Origin: Bordetella sp. LUAb4 | GTDB taxonomy: Bacteria > Pseudomonadota > Gammaproteobacteria > Burkholderiales > Burkholderiaceae_B | Assembly: GCF_021325795.1 (NCBI RefSeq) | Contig: NZ_JAHPZX010000005.1 | Coordinates: forward strand, 62,001 to 126,000 | Length of the DNA stretch: 64,000 nucleotides | Direction of reading: 5' to 3' | Shown here: one piece after another, positions 8,240 through 17,158 of the stretch | How positions within the stretch are numbered: the first letter of the stretch is position 1 | How the letters are laid out: each line of letters opens with the position of its first letter | Notes under the pieces: generated by a model | What the model was told of the DNA's origin: nothing | Seen by the model: the letters and a program-made list of their open reading frames with translations, nothing else | The model's database searches: none | Translations under genes and position numbers: made by a program

Positions 8240-9631
8240 ATGCCACATGTTTTGATCGTCGATGATGAATCGCCCGTGCGGACAGCACTGGCGGAGATCG
8301 TCAAAGACGAGGGTTTCACCGTTGCGCAGGCTAGTGACTTGCGCGAAGCGAAGATTCAGATCTTGCGGCAGGCACCGGATCTGGTGCTGTCTGATCTACA
8401 GCTTCCGGATGGCACTGGCCTGGATATTTTCCAGGCACTCAGTTCGCCCAATGTGGACGTCGTTTTCATTACTGGGCATGCCAGCGTGGAAAGCGCGGTG
8501 GACGCCTTGCGTCTTGGCGCTATCGATTACCTGCTCAAGCCGGTAAATATCCAGCGCCTGAAGATGGTGCTGGGCCGTATGCCGCGCAATGCGGATCTGT
8601 CGCCGTGGGGCGGACCCTTCGAGGAAGATGGGCGTTTTGGCAAGATGCTGGGCCGTTCCGAGCCCATGAAGCTGCTCTACAAGCAAATCGCCAAAGTGGC
8701 TCCCACCGAGGCTACTGTTCTGTTGATGGGGGATAGCGGTACCGGTAAGGAACTGGCGGCGCAGGCCATCCATGAGTTGAGCGCGCGGCGCAAGGGGCCG
8801 TTCCTGCCCGTCAATTGCGGTGCGATTTCGCCCAATCTCATCGAAAGCGAAATGTTCGGCCACGAGCGCGGGAGCTTCACCGGTGCTGATCGGCAGCACA
8901 AGGGCTATTTCGAAAGAGCGGCAGGCGGCACGCTGTTCCTGGATGAAATCACCGAAATGCCGGTCGACTTGCAGGTCAAGTTGCTGCGGGTGCTGGAAAC
9001 CGGCCTGTTCATGCGGGTGGGGACCAATCGCGAGATTGCCAGCGACGTGCGCGTCGTGGCGGCTACCAACCGTAATCCGGAAGAGGCGGTGGCCGAGGGC
9101 AAGCTGCGCGAGGATCTGTATCACCGCCTGAACGTATTCCCGCTGGAGCTGCCGGCCTTGCGTGAGCGGGGCGATGACGTCTTGCTGATCGCGCAGCGTT
9201 ATCTGGATATCCTCAACAAGGAGCGCGGCGCGGACAAGAAATTCACGCCGGGCACGGTAGAGGCCATGCGCCGGCATGCCTGGCCGGGTAATGTGCGCGA
9301 GCTGAAGAATTATGTGCATCGCGCTTTCATCCTGGCCGATGACAACGAGATCCGTGCCAACGTCGTGCCTTTGCAGGTAGCGCCCGAGAGGGCGATCGTG
9401 GGAACGCAGATCACCGTGCCGGTGGGCGTGGCGCTGGCCGATGCCGACCGCCAGTTGATCTTCGCGACGCTTGAGCAGTGCGGCGGGGTCAAGAAGCATG
9501 CCGCGGAGATCCTCGGCATCAGCTTGAAGACGCTTTATAACCGGCTGGAAGAATATGCCGCCGCCGGGCATTTCCCCAAGGTGTCGGATGGCGCTGGTAA
9601 GGGCGAGGCTGCATTGAGCGAATCGAAGTAG
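8240..9631 (+). CDS. sigma-54-dependent NtrC-family response regulator
   Basis: A protein of 463 residues with three domains. The receiver (about 1-115) has acidic pocket residues near 8-9, the phosphoacceptor Asp52, Thr78 and Lys100. The AAA+ domain has Walker A GDSGTGKE near 164-171, GSFTGA at 211-216 and Walker B GGTLFLDE. The Fis-type HTH is near the C-terminus ([15 protein letters not shown]). It should activate sigma-54 promoters after phosphorylation. No histidine kinase gene is adjacent, so the partner is encoded elsewhere. The ATG at 8240 is preferred; an in-frame TTG lies two codons upstream. Two strong hairpins follow the gene. Regulated genes may include its neighbours, but that is inference. 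Confidence 0.92.
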   Translation: MPHVLIVDDESPVRTALAEIVKDEGFTVAQASDLREAKIQILRQAPDLVLSDLQLPDGTGLDIFQALSSPNVDVVFITGHASVESAVDALRLGAIDYLLKPVNIQRLKMVLGRMPRNADLSPWGGPFEEDGRFGKMLGRSEPMKLLYKQIAKVAPTEATVLLMGDSGTGKELAAQAIHELSARRKGPFLPVNCGAISPNLIESEMFGHERGSFTGADRQHKGYFERAAGGTLFLDEITEMPVDLQVKLLRVLETGLFMRVGTNREIASDVRVVAATNRNPEEAVAEGKLREDLYHRLNVFPLELPALRERGDDVLLIAQRYLDILNKERGADKKFTPGTVEAMRRHAWPGNVRELKNYVHRAFILADDNEIRANVVPLQVAPERAIVGTQITVPVGVALADADRQLIFATLEQCGGVKKHAAEILGISLKTLYNRLEEYAAAGHFPKVSDGAGKGEAALSESK

Positions 9632-9660
9632 GCGCATTGCATGTGTGGGTGATACCCAAT

Positions 9661-9688
9661 CGGGGCGGCCTTGGGGCCGCCCCGTTTT
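9661..9688 (+). terminator. rho-independent terminator after the NtrC-type gene
   Basis: A perfect 10-base GC-rich stem (9661-9670 with 9675-9684) with a 4-base loop, followed by TTTT. It lies 30 bases after the stop codon. Confidence 0.88.
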
Positions 9689-9700
9689 GCATGGTGATCG

Positions 9701-9753
9701 CTGGTGATAAAAGGGCGCAAGACAGTACAAGTCTTGCGCCCTTTTATCACCAG
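9701..9753. terminator. second, very long perfect hairpin, probable bidirectional terminator
   Basis: Two arms of 23 bases (9701-9723 and 9731-9753) are exact reverse complements around a 7-base loop. The arms contain an A4/T4 run, so each strand ends in TTTTAT after a GC-rich stem. It lies between convergent genes and can stop both transcripts. Its length and perfection are unusual for a simple terminator. Confidence 0.75.
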
Positions 9754-9776
9754 CCGGGCTGCCCGGCTACGTGAAA

Positions 9777-10160
9777 TCAACCGCCGTTGCGGACGGGATT
9801 GGGCCGTGTATGGGACAGCCCGGCGCCATCGTCATCGACGATCCGGTCCATGCCGATGTCGCGGGCAGGGAAGTCGCCCTGATCGTTTTCAACGTCCGAT
9901 CGTTCGCCCGTGCCGACGGAGTCGGTGTCGGTATCGGGGGCATCAGGGCCCAGATCACTGCCCGAGTCTGACGAGTCGCCCGGGCCTAATGAGCGATTGC
10001 CGTGCCCCGGTGGCATCCCGCTGGCGGCATCGGATATGCCCGCGGTGTCCAGGGGATCGACGATGCCGACGGCGTCGTCCTCGTAGAACTCCTCTTCGTT
10101 GTCTTGCGCATCGTTGTCGTTGTCGGGGTCAGCTCGGAAATTGGTTTTGCGGGTTGCCAT
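9777..10160 (-). CDS. small acidic protein of unknown function
   Basis: A protein of 127 residues, strongly acidic, with many Asp, Gly, Asn and Ser residues (for example DPDNDNDAQDNEEEFYEDD) and no membrane segment. It is probably disordered and cytoplasmic. The start at 10160 is chosen because AGGAAGG lies at the right distance upstream; the frame continues upstream without a binding site. It starts just downstream of the Bug receptor gene on the same strand and ends beside the long hairpin. Similar short Asp-rich proteins are annotated as hypothetical in relatives. I do not recognise a function. Confidence 0.6.
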   Translation of the reverse strand: MATRKTNFRADPDNDNDAQDNEEEFYEDDAVGIVDPLDTAGISDAASGMPPGHGNRSLGPGDSSDSGSDLGPDAPDTDTDSVGTGERSDVENDQGDFPARDIGMDRIVDDDGAGLSHTRPNPVRNGG

Positions 10161-10293
10161 GTGATCCTTCCTGCGGCGCAATGCCACGGTGATTGAAGGG
10201 GCCGGCGCGCTGGCCGGGATGGCCGTACTCCAGCAAGACCTATGCCCCCCGGGCTTGCCGCGGTCGTTTAGGGTGCGGCCCTCCATGGCCCCC

Positions 10294-11313
10294 TTAATCC
10301 ACCTTCACGTTGCCTTCTTTCACCAGCTTGGCGAACTTGCGGGTTTCGTCGGCGATGCGCTGGCCGAACTGGGCCGGTGTTTCGTTCATCTGCTCGGCAC
10401 CCGCGGCCACCATCCGTTGCTTGAACTCGGGCGAGGCGGTGACCTTCTCCACTTCGCTGCTCAGGCGCTCAAGAACGGGTTTGGGCGTCGCCGCCGGCGC
10501 GAACACGCCGAACCAGGTGCCGATGTCGAAACCGGGCAATCCCGCTTCGGCCAAGGTGGGCACGTCGGGCAGGGCGTCGCTGCGGCGTGCGGTGGTCACG
10601 GCCAGGGCGCGCAGCTTGCCGGCCTTGATGTGAGGCAGCACGGTGGTGATGGTATCGAAGGACATGGCGACCTGGCCGCCCAGCAGATCGGTGGTCAAGG
10701 GGCCGCTACCCTTGTAGGGCACATGCAGCAGCGGTGCGCCGGTGGCGGCCTGGAATTGCGTGCCGATCAGATGCTGGGCGGTGCCATAACCGTTCGATCC
10801 ATAGGTCAAGCCCTTGGGCGCCTGCTTTGCCAGCGTCACCAATTCCGCCACATTGTGCGCGGGCGTGTACGTCGGGTTGATGGTCAATACATTGGGCACC
10901 ATGGCGATGGGCGCGATGGGCGCCAGGTCTTTCTGGAAATCGTAGGTCAGCGATTTATAGACGCTGGTGGCAATGGTGTGATGGACGGCGCCCATCAGCA
11001 ATGTGTAGCCGTCCGGTTTGGATTTGGTTACGTAGTCCGCGCCTATCGTGGCCCCCGCGCCGGGCCGGTTTTCGACGATGACGGGCTGCCCCAGGTTCCT
11101 GGACAACTGGTCGCCCAGGGCGCGCGCGAGCACGTCGGTGGTGCCGCCGGTCGGGAAGGGCACCACCAGGGTGATCGGGTGGGTAGGCCAGTCGGCCGCG
11201 CTGGTGGTCGCGCTGGCGGCCAGGCTGGCGCCCAGCAGCGCGAACGCGCAGGCGCGCCGTGACAGGGGGTGCAATAAGGACAGGGACCGGGGCAGGGATA
11301 GGGATAAGCGCAT
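10294..11313 (-). CDS. Bug/TctC-family periplasmic solute receptor
   Basis: A protein of 339 residues of the tripartite tricarboxylate transporter substrate-binding (Bug/TctC) family. A long basic signal peptide (about 1-40) precedes WPTHPITLVVPFPTGGTTD, the typical first strand and ligand loop. Next come the family motifs VIVENRPGAGATIG and LLHVPYKGSGP. Bug proteins bind carboxylates in the periplasm. It sits 55 bases downstream of the dehydrogenase gene on the same strand, so the ligand may be tartrate, malate or a related hydroxy acid. No TctA/TctB membrane genes are nearby. The start has GAGGAG upstream. Confidence 0.93.
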   Translation of the reverse strand: MRLSLSLPRSLSLLHPLSRRACAFALLGASLAASATTSAADWPTHPITLVVPFPTGGTTDVLARALGDQLSRNLGQPVIVENRPGAGATIGADYVTKSKPDGYTLLMGAVHHTIATSVYKSLTYDFQKDLAPIAPIAMVPNVLTINPTYTPAHNVAELVTLAKQAPKGLTYGSNGYGTAQHLIGTQFQAATGAPLLHVPYKGSGPLTTDLLGGQVAMSFDTITTVLPHIKAGKLRALAVTTARRSDALPDVPTLAEAGLPGFDIGTWFGVFAPAATPKPVLERLSSEVEKVTASPEFKQRMVAAGAEQMNETPAQFGQRIADETRKFAKLVKEGNVKVD

Positions 11314-11368
11314 CGTTGTCTCCTCTTTGTTGTCATGCTGCGTCCGCTACGGGGTAGCTCCTTGGCGG

Positions 11369-12457
11369 CTACGCGGCGCGCGCGGCATCGGTGCGCGCCA
11401 GATACTCGCAGACCGCGCGCGTGACATCGTCCGTGCCAGCCTGGCCGCCCAGGTCGCGCGTGTGCAAGGCGGGATTGGCGGTCACGGCTTCGATGGCGGC
11501 CATGACACGGCGCGCGGCGGCGGCTTCGCCCAGATGCTCGAGCAGCATCACCACCGACCAGAACGTGCCCACGGGATTGGCCCAGCCCTTGCCCATGATG
11601 TCGAAGGCCGAGCCGTGGATGGGTTCGAACATCGAGGGATAACGGCGCTCCGGATCGATGTTGCCGGTGGGCGCGATGCCCAGACTGCCGGCCAGCGCCG
11701 CAGCCAGATCGCTGAGGATGTCGGCGTGCAGATTGGTGGCGACGATGGTGTCCAGCGTGCGGGGACGATTGACCATGCGCGCCGTGGCGGCGTCGACCAA
11801 TTCCTTGTCCCAACTGACATCCGGGAATTCAGTCGCGACTTGGGCCGCGACTTCGTCCCACATCACCATGGCATGGCGTTGAGCGTTGGACTTGGTGATG
11901 ACCGTCAGGTGCTTGCGGGGCCGCGACTGGGCCAGGCGGAAAGCAAAGCGCAGGATGCGTTCGACGCCCACCCGCGTCATCATGGATACATCGGTGGCCG
12001 CTTCGATGGGATGGCCCTGATGCACGCGGCCGCCCACGCCCGAGTATTCGCCTTCGGAGTTCTCGCGCACGATGACCCAGTCCAGGTCCTCCGGCGCGCA
12101 GCGCTTCAGGGGGCCGTCGATGCCGGGCAGGATACGCGTGGGGCGCACGTTGGCGTATTGGTCAAAGCCCTGGCAGATCTTCAGGCGCAGGCCCCACAAG
12201 GTGATGTGGTCGGGGATGTTCGCGTCGCCGGCCGAACCGAACAGGATGGCGTCCTTACCGCGCAGGGCGTCCAGGCCGTCCTCCGGCATCATCCGGCCGT
12301 GTTCGCGGTAGTAGTCCCCGCCCCAATCGAAATCCTCGAATTCGAAACGCAGGCCAGCCTGCGTCGAGGCCACGGCCTCCAGGACGATGCGGCCCGCCGG
12401 CACGACTTCCTTGCCGATGCCGTCGCCGGGGATGGTGGCGATCTTGTACGTCTTCAT
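11369..12457 (-). CDS. tartrate / D-malate dehydrogenase-family enzyme
   Basis: A protein of 362 residues in the isocitrate/isopropylmalate dehydrogenase family, closest in pattern to tartrate dehydrogenase (TtuC/YeaU) and D-malate dehydrogenase DmlA. Visible features are IPGDGIGKEVVP at the N-terminus, VIVRENSEGEYSGVGG (substrate loop), TKSNAQRHAM, and the metal and NAD sites ATNLHADILSDLAA and FEPIHGSAFDIMGKGWANP. These enzymes oxidise and often decarboxylate hydroxy acids with NAD and a divalent metal. It is divergent from a LysR gene and upstream of a Bug receptor, a typical uptake-plus-oxidation unit for a C4 hydroxy acid. The exact substrate is not certain. A ribosome site (GGAGAG) precedes the start. 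Confidence 0.9.
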   Translation of the reverse strand: MKTYKIATIPGDGIGKEVVPAGRIVLEAVASTQAGLRFEFEDFDWGGDYYREHGRMMPEDGLDALRGKDAILFGSAGDANIPDHITLWGLRLKICQGFDQYANVRPTRILPGIDGPLKRCAPEDLDWVIVRENSEGEYSGVGGRVHQGHPIEAATDVSMMTRVGVERILRFAFRLAQSRPRKHLTVITKSNAQRHAMVMWDEVAAQVATEFPDVSWDKELVDAATARMVNRPRTLDTIVATNLHADILSDLAAALAGSLGIAPTGNIDPERRYPSMFEPIHGSAFDIMGKGWANPVGTFWSVVMLLEHLGEAAAARRVMAAIEAVTANPALHTRDLGGQAGTDDVTRAVCEYLARTDAARAA

Positions 12458-12542
12458 GTTCTGCTCTCCAGCTGAATGGGCGGCTTCGATTGTGTCTCGT
12501 GGACGGCGTTGACGGACGGGGCTAAAGTTGAAGTACCTTTAA

Positions 12543-12561
12543 CCTGAAGTTGATAATCAGG
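12543..12561. promoter_or_regulatory. candidate LysR operator (CCTGA-N9-TCAGG)
   Basis: A perfect interrupted palindrome lies in the 160-base gap between the dehydrogenase and the LysR gene, close to where a divergent LysR-type regulator normally binds. The call rests on symmetry and position only. Confidence 0.4.
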
Positions 12562-12617
12562 CGGCGAACAATCAGACCGTTGCCAGTCAAACCACTTCAC
12601 ATCGAGCGAGGTGCTCC

Positions 12618-13577
12618 ATGAATCATGTCGCTGGAATCCAGGCCGCCGATCTGGGGTTTTTCGTGGCCGTGGCCACCGCCGGCAGCCTTAGCGCGGCAGC
12701 CCGCGACCTGGGCATCACTACCGCCGCGGTAAGCAAGCGCCTGGCGCAGATGGAGAGCCGGCTGGGTCTGCCCTTGCTGGTGCGCACCACGCGTCGCAGC
12801 GGGGTGACGCCGGAAGGAGAAGTGCTGCTGGAGCGGGCGCGCGCCATCCTGGGCGAGATCGATGACCTGCGACAGTTGCTGGGCCGGGCCAAGGACAGCC
12901 CCAGCGGCCTGCTGCGGGTCAACGCGACGCTGGGATTCGGGCGCATGCATGTGGCGCCGGTCATCTCCGATTACTGCAAACGCTATCCGGAGGTCGAGGT
13001 GCAGTTGCAGTTGTCCGCCGATCCGCCCGCTTTGGTGGATGACGCGTTCGACGTGTGCGTGCGTTTCGGCGCACCGCCCGATGCGCGTTGCGTGGCCCGG
13101 TCGTTGGCGCCCAATCGGCGCTTGCTGTGCGCATCACCTCGATACCTGCGCGCGCACGGTGTGCCGCAGACACCTTCGGACCTGGCGCGGCACAATTGCA
13201 TTGGTATCCGGCAGGGCAGCGATGCCTATGGCGTGTGGCGTCTGACACCCTTACGACGCACGCGCGCGAAGCAGGCCGGTGGCGCCGCTCATGCGCTACG
13301 GGCGGAAACGATAAGGGTGCGCGGTAATCTGACCACCAACGATGGCGAGATCGCAGTGAGCTGGGCCCTGGACGGCCATGGCATCGTCATGCGTGCCGAG
13401 TGGGACATCCAGCGTTATCTGGCCAGCGGCCGTCTGGTGCCGGTGCTGCCCCACTATGCGACGCCGGAGGCGGATATCTATGCGGTGTATCACCCGCGCC
13501 ATCAGATGGTGTCGCGGGTGCGCAGCTTCATTGATTTTCTGGAAGAACGCTTTCGCGAATTGGGACGCCGGTCCTGA
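12618..13577 (+). CDS. LysR-family regulator, divergent from the dehydrogenase
   Basis: A protein of 319 residues. The winged HTH is at residues about 8-67 (SLSAAARDLGITTAAVSKRLAQ) and the effector-binding domain covers the rest, with a FDVCVRFGAPPD element typical of the DmlR/TtuA-like subgroup. It is transcribed away from the tartrate/malate dehydrogenase gene, the usual arrangement for a regulator controlling that operon and itself. The ligand is probably the substrate of that pathway. GAGG lies upstream of the start. Confidence 0.92.
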   Translation: MNHVAGIQAADLGFFVAVATAGSLSAAARDLGITTAAVSKRLAQMESRLGLPLLVRTTRRSGVTPEGEVLLERARAILGEIDDLRQLLGRAKDSPSGLLRVNATLGFGRMHVAPVISDYCKRYPEVEVQLQLSADPPALVDDAFDVCVRFGAPPDARCVARSLAPNRRLLCASPRYLRAHGVPQTPSDLARHNCIGIRQGSDAYGVWRLTPLRRTRAKQAGGAAHALRAETIRVRGNLTTNDGEIAVSWALDGHGIVMRAEWDIQRYLASGRLVPVLPHYATPEADIYAVYHPRHQMVSRVRSFIDFLEERFRELGRRS

Positions 13578-13600
13578 CGTCGCGGGGGCAGGCCATTGGA

Positions 13601-15262
13601 TCAAGCAGGCACGGGCTCCGGCGGTTGCGACTCACGCGCGATGGTGGCGGTGATGTCGCGCGCGGGCTGGAAGGAATCCGCACGCGCCATGGCCCAATTG
13701 ACTTCGAACACCTGATGGCGGAACTTGCCTTCCAGCAGTTCGCCCGGCGCCAGCTCCGGAAACAGTGAGGACAGCAGGCGCACTTCGGACGGCGAGATGC
13801 GGCGCGCGATATGGTGCGGCCGCAATTCGCTGGGATGGGTCAGGCCGGCGGCGCCGATCAGTTCGGCCAGCGCGTGCAGCGTGTTGTCGTGGAAGTTGGC
13901 CACGCGGCGCGCCTTGTCCGGCACCACCAGTGCGCGCTGGCGCAGCGGATCCTGGGTGGTGACGCCCGTCGGGCATTTGTCGGTGTGGCAGGCCTGCGCC
14001 TGAATGCAGCCGACGGCGAACATGAAGCCGCGCGCGGAATTGCACCAGTCGGCGCCCATGGCCATGGCGCGCGCCATGTCGAAAGCGGTGATGATCTTGC
14101 CCGAGGCGCCGATGCGGATGCGTTCCCGCAGGTTCACACCCACCAGGGTGTTGTGAACCAGGCGCAGCGCTTCGCGCAAGGGCGTGCCCACATGGTCGAC
14201 GAATTCGACCGGTGCTGCGCCGGTGCCGCCTTCGGCGCCATCGACCACGATGAAGTCGGGCGTGATGCCGGTTTCCAGCATGGCCTTGACGATGGCGAAC
14301 CATTCCCAGGGATGGCCCACGCACATCTTGAAGCCGACCGGCTTGCCTTCGGACAGCTGGCGTAACTGGGCGACGAAGCGCATCAGGCCGATGGGGCTGT
14401 CGAAGGCGCTGTGGCCGGCCGGCGAGTTGCAGTCCTGGCCGATGGCCACGCCGCGCGCCGCGGCGATTTCCGCGGTGACCTTGGCGCCGGGCAGGATGCC
14501 GCCATGGCCAGGCTTGGCGCCCTGCGACAACTTGATTTCTATCATCTTCACCTGCGGCGTACAGGCGTTGCGCACGAAGGCTTCCGGCGAGAAATGGCCT
14601 TGCTCGTCACGGCAGCCGAAGTAGCCCGACCCGATGTTCCAGACCAGGGCGCCGCCCGGCTTGCGGTGGTAGCTGCTGATGCCGCCTTCGCCGGTGTCAT
14701 GGGCGAAGTTGCCAAGACGTGCGCCTTCGTTCAAGGCCAGGACGGCATTGGCGGACAGGGCGCCGAAGCTCATCGCGGAGACGTTGAAGGCGGATAGTGA
14801 ATAGGGCTGGGTACAGTCGGGGCCGCCCACGGTGATGCGGAAGTCGCTGTCGGCCACATGGGCCGGCGCCAGCGAATGGTTGATCCATTCGTAACGATCG
14901 TCGTAGACGTCTTTTTGCGTGCCGAAGGGACGCTTGTCCACTTCCTTCTTGGCGCGCTGGTAGACGATGGAGCGCTGGGCACGCGAGAACGGCGCGGCCT
15001 GGGTGTCGTCTTCCAGGAAATACTGGCGGATTTCGGGGCGGATGGCTTCGAAGAGGAAGCGCAGGTTGCCCAGGATGGGGTAATTGCGGCGGATCGCGTG
15101 GCGGGTTTGAATCAGGTCATAGATGCCCAGGGCCAGCAGGGCCAGCAGCGGAGCCGAGGGGAACAGCCACCAGGCCGATTCGGTGGCGCTGAGGGCCAAG
15201 GTGATGACAGTGCCCAGTGCGACCAGGGCCAGTGTGGTGAAGCGGATCGCCAACCAATGCAT
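13601..15262 (-). CDS. FMN-binding glutamate synthase-family protein
   Basis: A protein of 553 residues. After two N-terminal membrane-type segments (about 5-50) it carries the GltS-type (beta/alpha)8 FMN domain of glutamate synthase: GEGGISSYHRKPGGALVWNIG, KLSQGAKPGHGGILPGAKV and VDGAEGGTGAAP. The 3Fe-4S cysteines follow as Cx5Cx4C in CIQAQACHTDKC. The glutaminase domain and the NADPH subunit are missing, so this is a stand-alone member whose substrate is unknown. The start at 15262 has GGAG upstream and begins the family-like sequence MHWLAIRF. The frame stays open to 15727, but the extra sequence is not protein-like. Confidence 0.9.
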   Translation of the reverse strand: MHWLAIRFTTLALVALGTVITLALSATESAWWLFPSAPLLALLALGIYDLIQTRHAIRRNYPILGNLRFLFEAIRPEIRQYFLEDDTQAAPFSRAQRSIVYQRAKKEVDKRPFGTQKDVYDDRYEWINHSLAPAHVADSDFRITVGGPDCTQPYSLSAFNVSAMSFGALSANAVLALNEGARLGNFAHDTGEGGISSYHRKPGGALVWNIGSGYFGCRDEQGHFSPEAFVRNACTPQVKMIEIKLSQGAKPGHGGILPGAKVTAEIAAARGVAIGQDCNSPAGHSAFDSPIGLMRFVAQLRQLSEGKPVGFKMCVGHPWEWFAIVKAMLETGITPDFIVVDGAEGGTGAAPVEFVDHVGTPLREALRLVHNTLVGVNLRERIRIGASGKIITAFDMARAMAMGADWCNSARGFMFAVGCIQAQACHTDKCPTGVTTQDPLRQRALVVPDKARRVANFHDNTLHALAELIGAAGLTHPSELRPHHIARRISPSEVRLLSSLFPELAPGELLEGKFRHQVFEVNWAMARADSFQPARDITATIARESQPPEPVPA

Positions 15263-15489
15263 GTGCGGATCTCCAGAATCCGTGCCGGCGCGCGGTACGC
15301 GTTGCGGCGATTTATTTGCCGGCAACCATAACAGAAAGTGATGGCGGTAAATATGGGAGACGTGGAGGTCTGTTTTGCGTTCGTCAGCGGTGGCGAAGAG
15401 CCGCGCGAAGCACCGCGGCTTCTGGCAGGCACGTGTGAGACCAAGCCGCCGTTGCGCCGTGCCGCGCGAGGCGCGGTATGGGGGCGGGC

Positions 15490-16716
15490 TCAGCAGACGG
15501 CGGGCGCGGCGGTCTTCTCCACGTTCAGGCCGAACAACGGGCGCAGGTGTACGCCCAGGGCGCTGCCCGCGAACGCGGCCGGCAGCCATAGCCAGGCATG
15601 CAGGCTGCCCGAGATGATGCCGCTGAAGTAAGCGCCGATGTTGCAGCCATAGGCCAGGCGGGCACCGAAACCCAGCAGCAGGCCGCCGACGATGGCACCC
15701 AGCAACGAGCGCAGCGGCAGTTTCCATACGGGCGCGAACTTGCCGGCGACGGATGCGGCCGCCAGGGCGCCCAGCATCAGGCCGATGTCCATGACGGTGG
15801 TGACGTCCATGCCCACCGGCGCGGCCAGGGCTTTTTGCTGCTTGGCCCAGTAGGTCCAGCTACCGACATCGACGCCCAACGTGGCCAGCGCCTTGGCGCC
15901 CCACAGCGCGAAGGCCGACGTGATGCCCCAGGGACGGCCGGCCAGGGCCAGGGTGGCAAAGTTCAACACGACCAGGGCGATGCCGCCCCAAATGAGCGGC
16001 CAGGGGCCGCGCAGCAGGCTGGCGGGGCGCTCGTTGCGGCTGGCGAAGGAAATCACGGCGCCGTGGCGGCGGCGTTCCAGGCGTGTGGCGATCCAGGCGA
16101 TCAGCGCGAACACCGCCAGGTTGGCCGCGATGGCGGGCACGGGGCCCCACGCCAGCACCATGGAAGTGGGCTTGATGGCGGGCAGGGCCGACCACCACGG
16201 AAAGACGTACGTGGCGATGACCGAGCCGATTACGAAGAACAGCAGCGTCACCACCATGCGGGTATTACCGCCGCCCACTGCGAACAGGGTGCCGGAGGCG
16301 CAGCCGCCGCCCAGTTGCATGCCGATGCCGAACAGAAAGGCGCCCAACAGCACCGAGACGCCGGCCGGCGATACCAGGCCGGCGACCGGCTGGCCGAACA
16401 GGGTGCCTTGCGACAGCACGGGGAAAAACAGCAAGACGCCGACGCCCAGCATCAGCATCTGCGCGCGCAGGCCGGCGGCGCGGCGGTCGGAGACGAAGAC
16501 GCGCCAGGCCTGGGTGAAGCCGAAAGACGCGTGATACAGCGTGACGCCCAGCAGTGCGCCGACGATCCACAGCGCGGCCTGGCGCCAGCCGGCCAGGTCG
16601 TTGAAATAGAAGACGCCGGCGAGCAGGAGCAGCAGCGCAATCCAGAGGGGGGCGCGGTTGCTGCGGATGGGCGGCAGGGCCGGGGTGAAATCCAGGGAGG
16701 AGGCGTTGGCGGACAT
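15490..16716 (-). CDS. YeeE/YedE-family transporter (TsuA-like, thiosulfate)
   Basis: A protein of 408 residues with about ten membrane segments in two repeated halves (Sulf_transp family). Conserved Cys-containing loops are present in both halves: GMQLGGGCASGTLFAVGGGN and ARLAYGCNIGAYFSG. In characterised TsuA these cysteines lead thiosulfate through the channel. No tsuB/tusA-type sulfur carrier gene is adjacent. It lies on the same strand as the FMN-binding gene downstream, 227 bases apart, so cotranscription is possible. Substrate is inferred from the family; thiosulfate or another sulfur compound is likely. Confidence 0.88.
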   Translation of the reverse strand: MSANASSLDFTPALPPIRSNRAPLWIALLLLLAGVFYFNDLAGWRQAALWIVGALLGVTLYHASFGFTQAWRVFVSDRRAAGLRAQMLMLGVGVLLFFPVLSQGTLFGQPVAGLVSPAGVSVLLGAFLFGIGMQLGGGCASGTLFAVGGGNTRMVVTLLFFVIGSVIATYVFPWWSALPAIKPTSMVLAWGPVPAIAANLAVFALIAWIATRLERRRHGAVISFASRNERPASLLRGPWPLIWGGIALVVLNFATLALAGRPWGITSAFALWGAKALATLGVDVGSWTYWAKQQKALAAPVGMDVTTVMDIGLMLGALAAASVAGKFAPVWKLPLRSLLGAIVGGLLLGFGARLAYGCNIGAYFSGIISGSLHAWLWLPAAFAGSALGVHLRPLFGLNVEKTAAPAVC

Positions 16717-16960
16717 GATGGGGGGGAGAGCGTCGAGCCCGGGCTCGTGGGCCGCGGGTGACTTGAATTCGGAGTTTTGGAGTGAATCAGGGAATGTAAG
16801 CCATGTTCGAAATCATTAAAAATAATGAATTCGTCTTTTTTAATAATTAGAGGAAATAAAACCGCCCGGCGCCCGCTCGCGAGCCGCCCGGCTCCCGGCT
16901 CCGGCACGAGCCCCCGCACCCCGCCACCCATGCCTCGGGCGGCGGCTCTCGGCCCCGGCC

Positions 16961-17040
16961 CCAGCCCAGCCCAGTCCAGCCCAGCCCAGTCCAGCCCAGC
17001 CCAGCCCAGCCCAGCGCAGCCCAGTCCAGTCCAGTCCAGC
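16961..17040. repeat. 5-bp degenerate tandem repeat (CCCAG/TCCAG)
   Basis: About 16 consecutive units of CCCAG or TCCAG, with one GCCAG-like variant. The unit is repeated head to tail without coding context. It lies between the arsB stop and the start region of the YeeE/YedE gene. Confidence 0.85.
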
Positions 17041-17062
17041 CTCGGCCCAGCCTCGACCCCGG

Positions 17063-17110
<48 letters not shown>

Positions 17111-17158
17111 CCCCAGCTTCCGCTCCGAGTCGGTTGACCGCGAGTGGGCGCGGATGCT

